Position numbers and translations under genes: made by a program. 6,606 nucleotides of DNA from Hydrogenophaga sp. (GTDB lineage Bacteria; Pseudomonadota; Gammaproteobacteria; Burkholderiales; Burkholderiaceae_C), in contig JAIFNE010000011.1 of the NCBI GenBank assembly GCA_020047875.1, positions 1-6,606 on the forward strand. Reading direction: 5' to 3'. The stretch's first letter is position 1, and every line of letters begins with the position of its first letter. Shown here piece after piece: positions 5,977 through 6,606 of this stretch. The notes under the pieces are model-generated. The model ran no database searches, was not told the DNA's origin, and saw only the letters and a list, made by a program, of their open reading frames with translations.

Positions 5977-6606
5977 TCAGGCCCCGGCCAGGCTGGTGCT
6001 GACCACCAGCGCGGCCAGCGCGGCGGTTTCGGCCCGCAGCACCCGCGGCCCAAGGCCAACCGGCAAGAACCCGGCCTGCCGCGCCTGCGCGTCTTCCGCC
6101 GCCGACAGACCGCCTTCCGGCCCGCTGAGCAGCAGCACCGCGCGCGACACGCCACCCGGCGCGACGGCTGCGGGCAGCGCCTGCGTGCCCGCGGCCAGCG
6201 ACAGCACGCAGCGCAGCGCATCGGCGGGCTCGCCCGCGGCGCTGCGGGCGAGCCAGGCCGCGATGTCCTGCACCGGGTGCACCCGCGGCACCCGATTGCC
6301 GCCGCACTGCTCACACGCCGCCACCGCCACCGACTGCCAGTGCGCCTGCTTCTTGGTGGCGCGCTCGCCCGTCAGCCGCAGCACGCTGTGGGCGGTGTGC
6401 AGCGGCTGGATGCTGGCCACGCCGAGTTCGGTGGCTTTCTCGACCAGCCAGTCCATGCGGTCGTTGGCCGGCATGCCCACGGCCAGGTGCACCGCGCGCT
6501 GCGGCTCGCGCTCGATGGCGTGGTGGGTGTCGATCTGCACCGTGACTTCCGAGCGGCCCATGCGCAGCACCGTGGCGCGGTATTCGCCGCCCTCGCCGTT
6601 GAACAG
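5977..6606 (-). CDS. rsmE: 16S rRNA m3U1498 methyltransferase RsmE, partial (N terminus outside window)
   Basis: RsmE uses S-adenosylmethionine to methylate N3 of U1498 in helix 44 of 16S rRNA, acting on the small ribosomal subunit. The window holds its last 209 residues. The frame is open to the window edge and the first residues, LFNGEGGEYRA, are the usual continuation of the N-terminal PUA-like RNA-binding domain. About 35-40 residues are therefore missing, and the GTG at 6570 is internal rather than the start. Conserved stretches, in fragment numbering, include DRMDWLVEKATELGV (~49-63), ACEQCGGNRVP (~97-107), the SAM-binding knot loop SGPEGGLS (~161-168) and LGPRVLRAETAAL (~185-197). The last is the SPOUT trefoil-knot signature at the C terminus. 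The close similarity to E. coli RsmE in these motifs makes the assignment firm. The MFS gene follows downstream. Confidence 0.96.
   Translation of the reverse strand: MFNGEGGEYRATVLRMGRSEVTVQIDTHHAIEREPQRAVHLAVGMPANDRMDWLVEKATELGVASIQPLHTAHSVLRLTGERATKKQAHWQSVAVAACEQCGGNRVPRVHPVQDIAAWLARSAAGEPADALRCVLSLAAGTQALPAAVAPGGVSRAVLLLSGPEGGLSAAEDAQARQAGFLPVGLGPRVLRAETAALAALVVSTSLAGA

Noticed and set aside
5898..6314. Minus-strand open frames overlapping rsmE in other frames.
   Set aside because: Arg/Ala/Cys-rich translations; the RsmE frame through the same bases carries conserved SPOUT motifs.

Overview
The window is ordinary chromosomal DNA of a GC-rich Gram-negative bacterium. The protein families and motif spellings look like Burkholderiales, most likely Comamonadaceae (Hydrogenophaga/Acidovorax-like). 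This is a judgement from the sequence alone, not a database result. Codon use is uniform throughout. I see no tRNA, rRNA, CRISPR array, insertion sequence, phage gene or origin.

The left part (2-2125, plus strand) is a chemotaxis locus. It opens with the last 121 codons of a methyl-accepting chemotaxis protein (MCP). This ends in an Ala/Pro-rich tail and the pentapeptide DWESF, a CheR/CheB tether of the NWETF type. After 56 bases comes a complete Aer-type redox/aerotaxis receptor with an FAD-binding PAS domain, a membrane hairpin, a HAMP-like segment and an MCP signalling domain. It has no C-terminal tether. A very strong hairpin terminator at 2088-2125 closes this unit.

The middle part (2300-4676, plus strand) is a probable two-gene operon: an M20-family metallopeptidase (dipeptidase-like) and, 13 bases after its stop, an alpha/beta hydrolase of the monoacylglycerol lipase/lysophospholipase type. 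Their shared role is not evident from the sequence.

The right part (4714-6606, minus strand) runs toward the middle part. It carries the C-terminal 209 residues of RsmE, the 16S rRNA m3U1498 methyltransferase, whose start lies beyond the window. Downstream of it, after an 87-base gap with a 9-bp hairpin, is a complete 12-TM major facilitator superfamily (MFS) transporter of unknown substrate. The transporter and the alpha/beta hydrolase converge with only 37 bases between their stop codons and no convincing terminator there.

No undescribed system stands out. The most interesting point is in the chemotaxis pair. The Aer homologue keeps every FAD-pocket residue I could align with E. coli Aer and, unlike E. 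coli Aer, has a canonical glutamate-rich methylation helix. It lacks its own CheR tether, while its neighbour has one.
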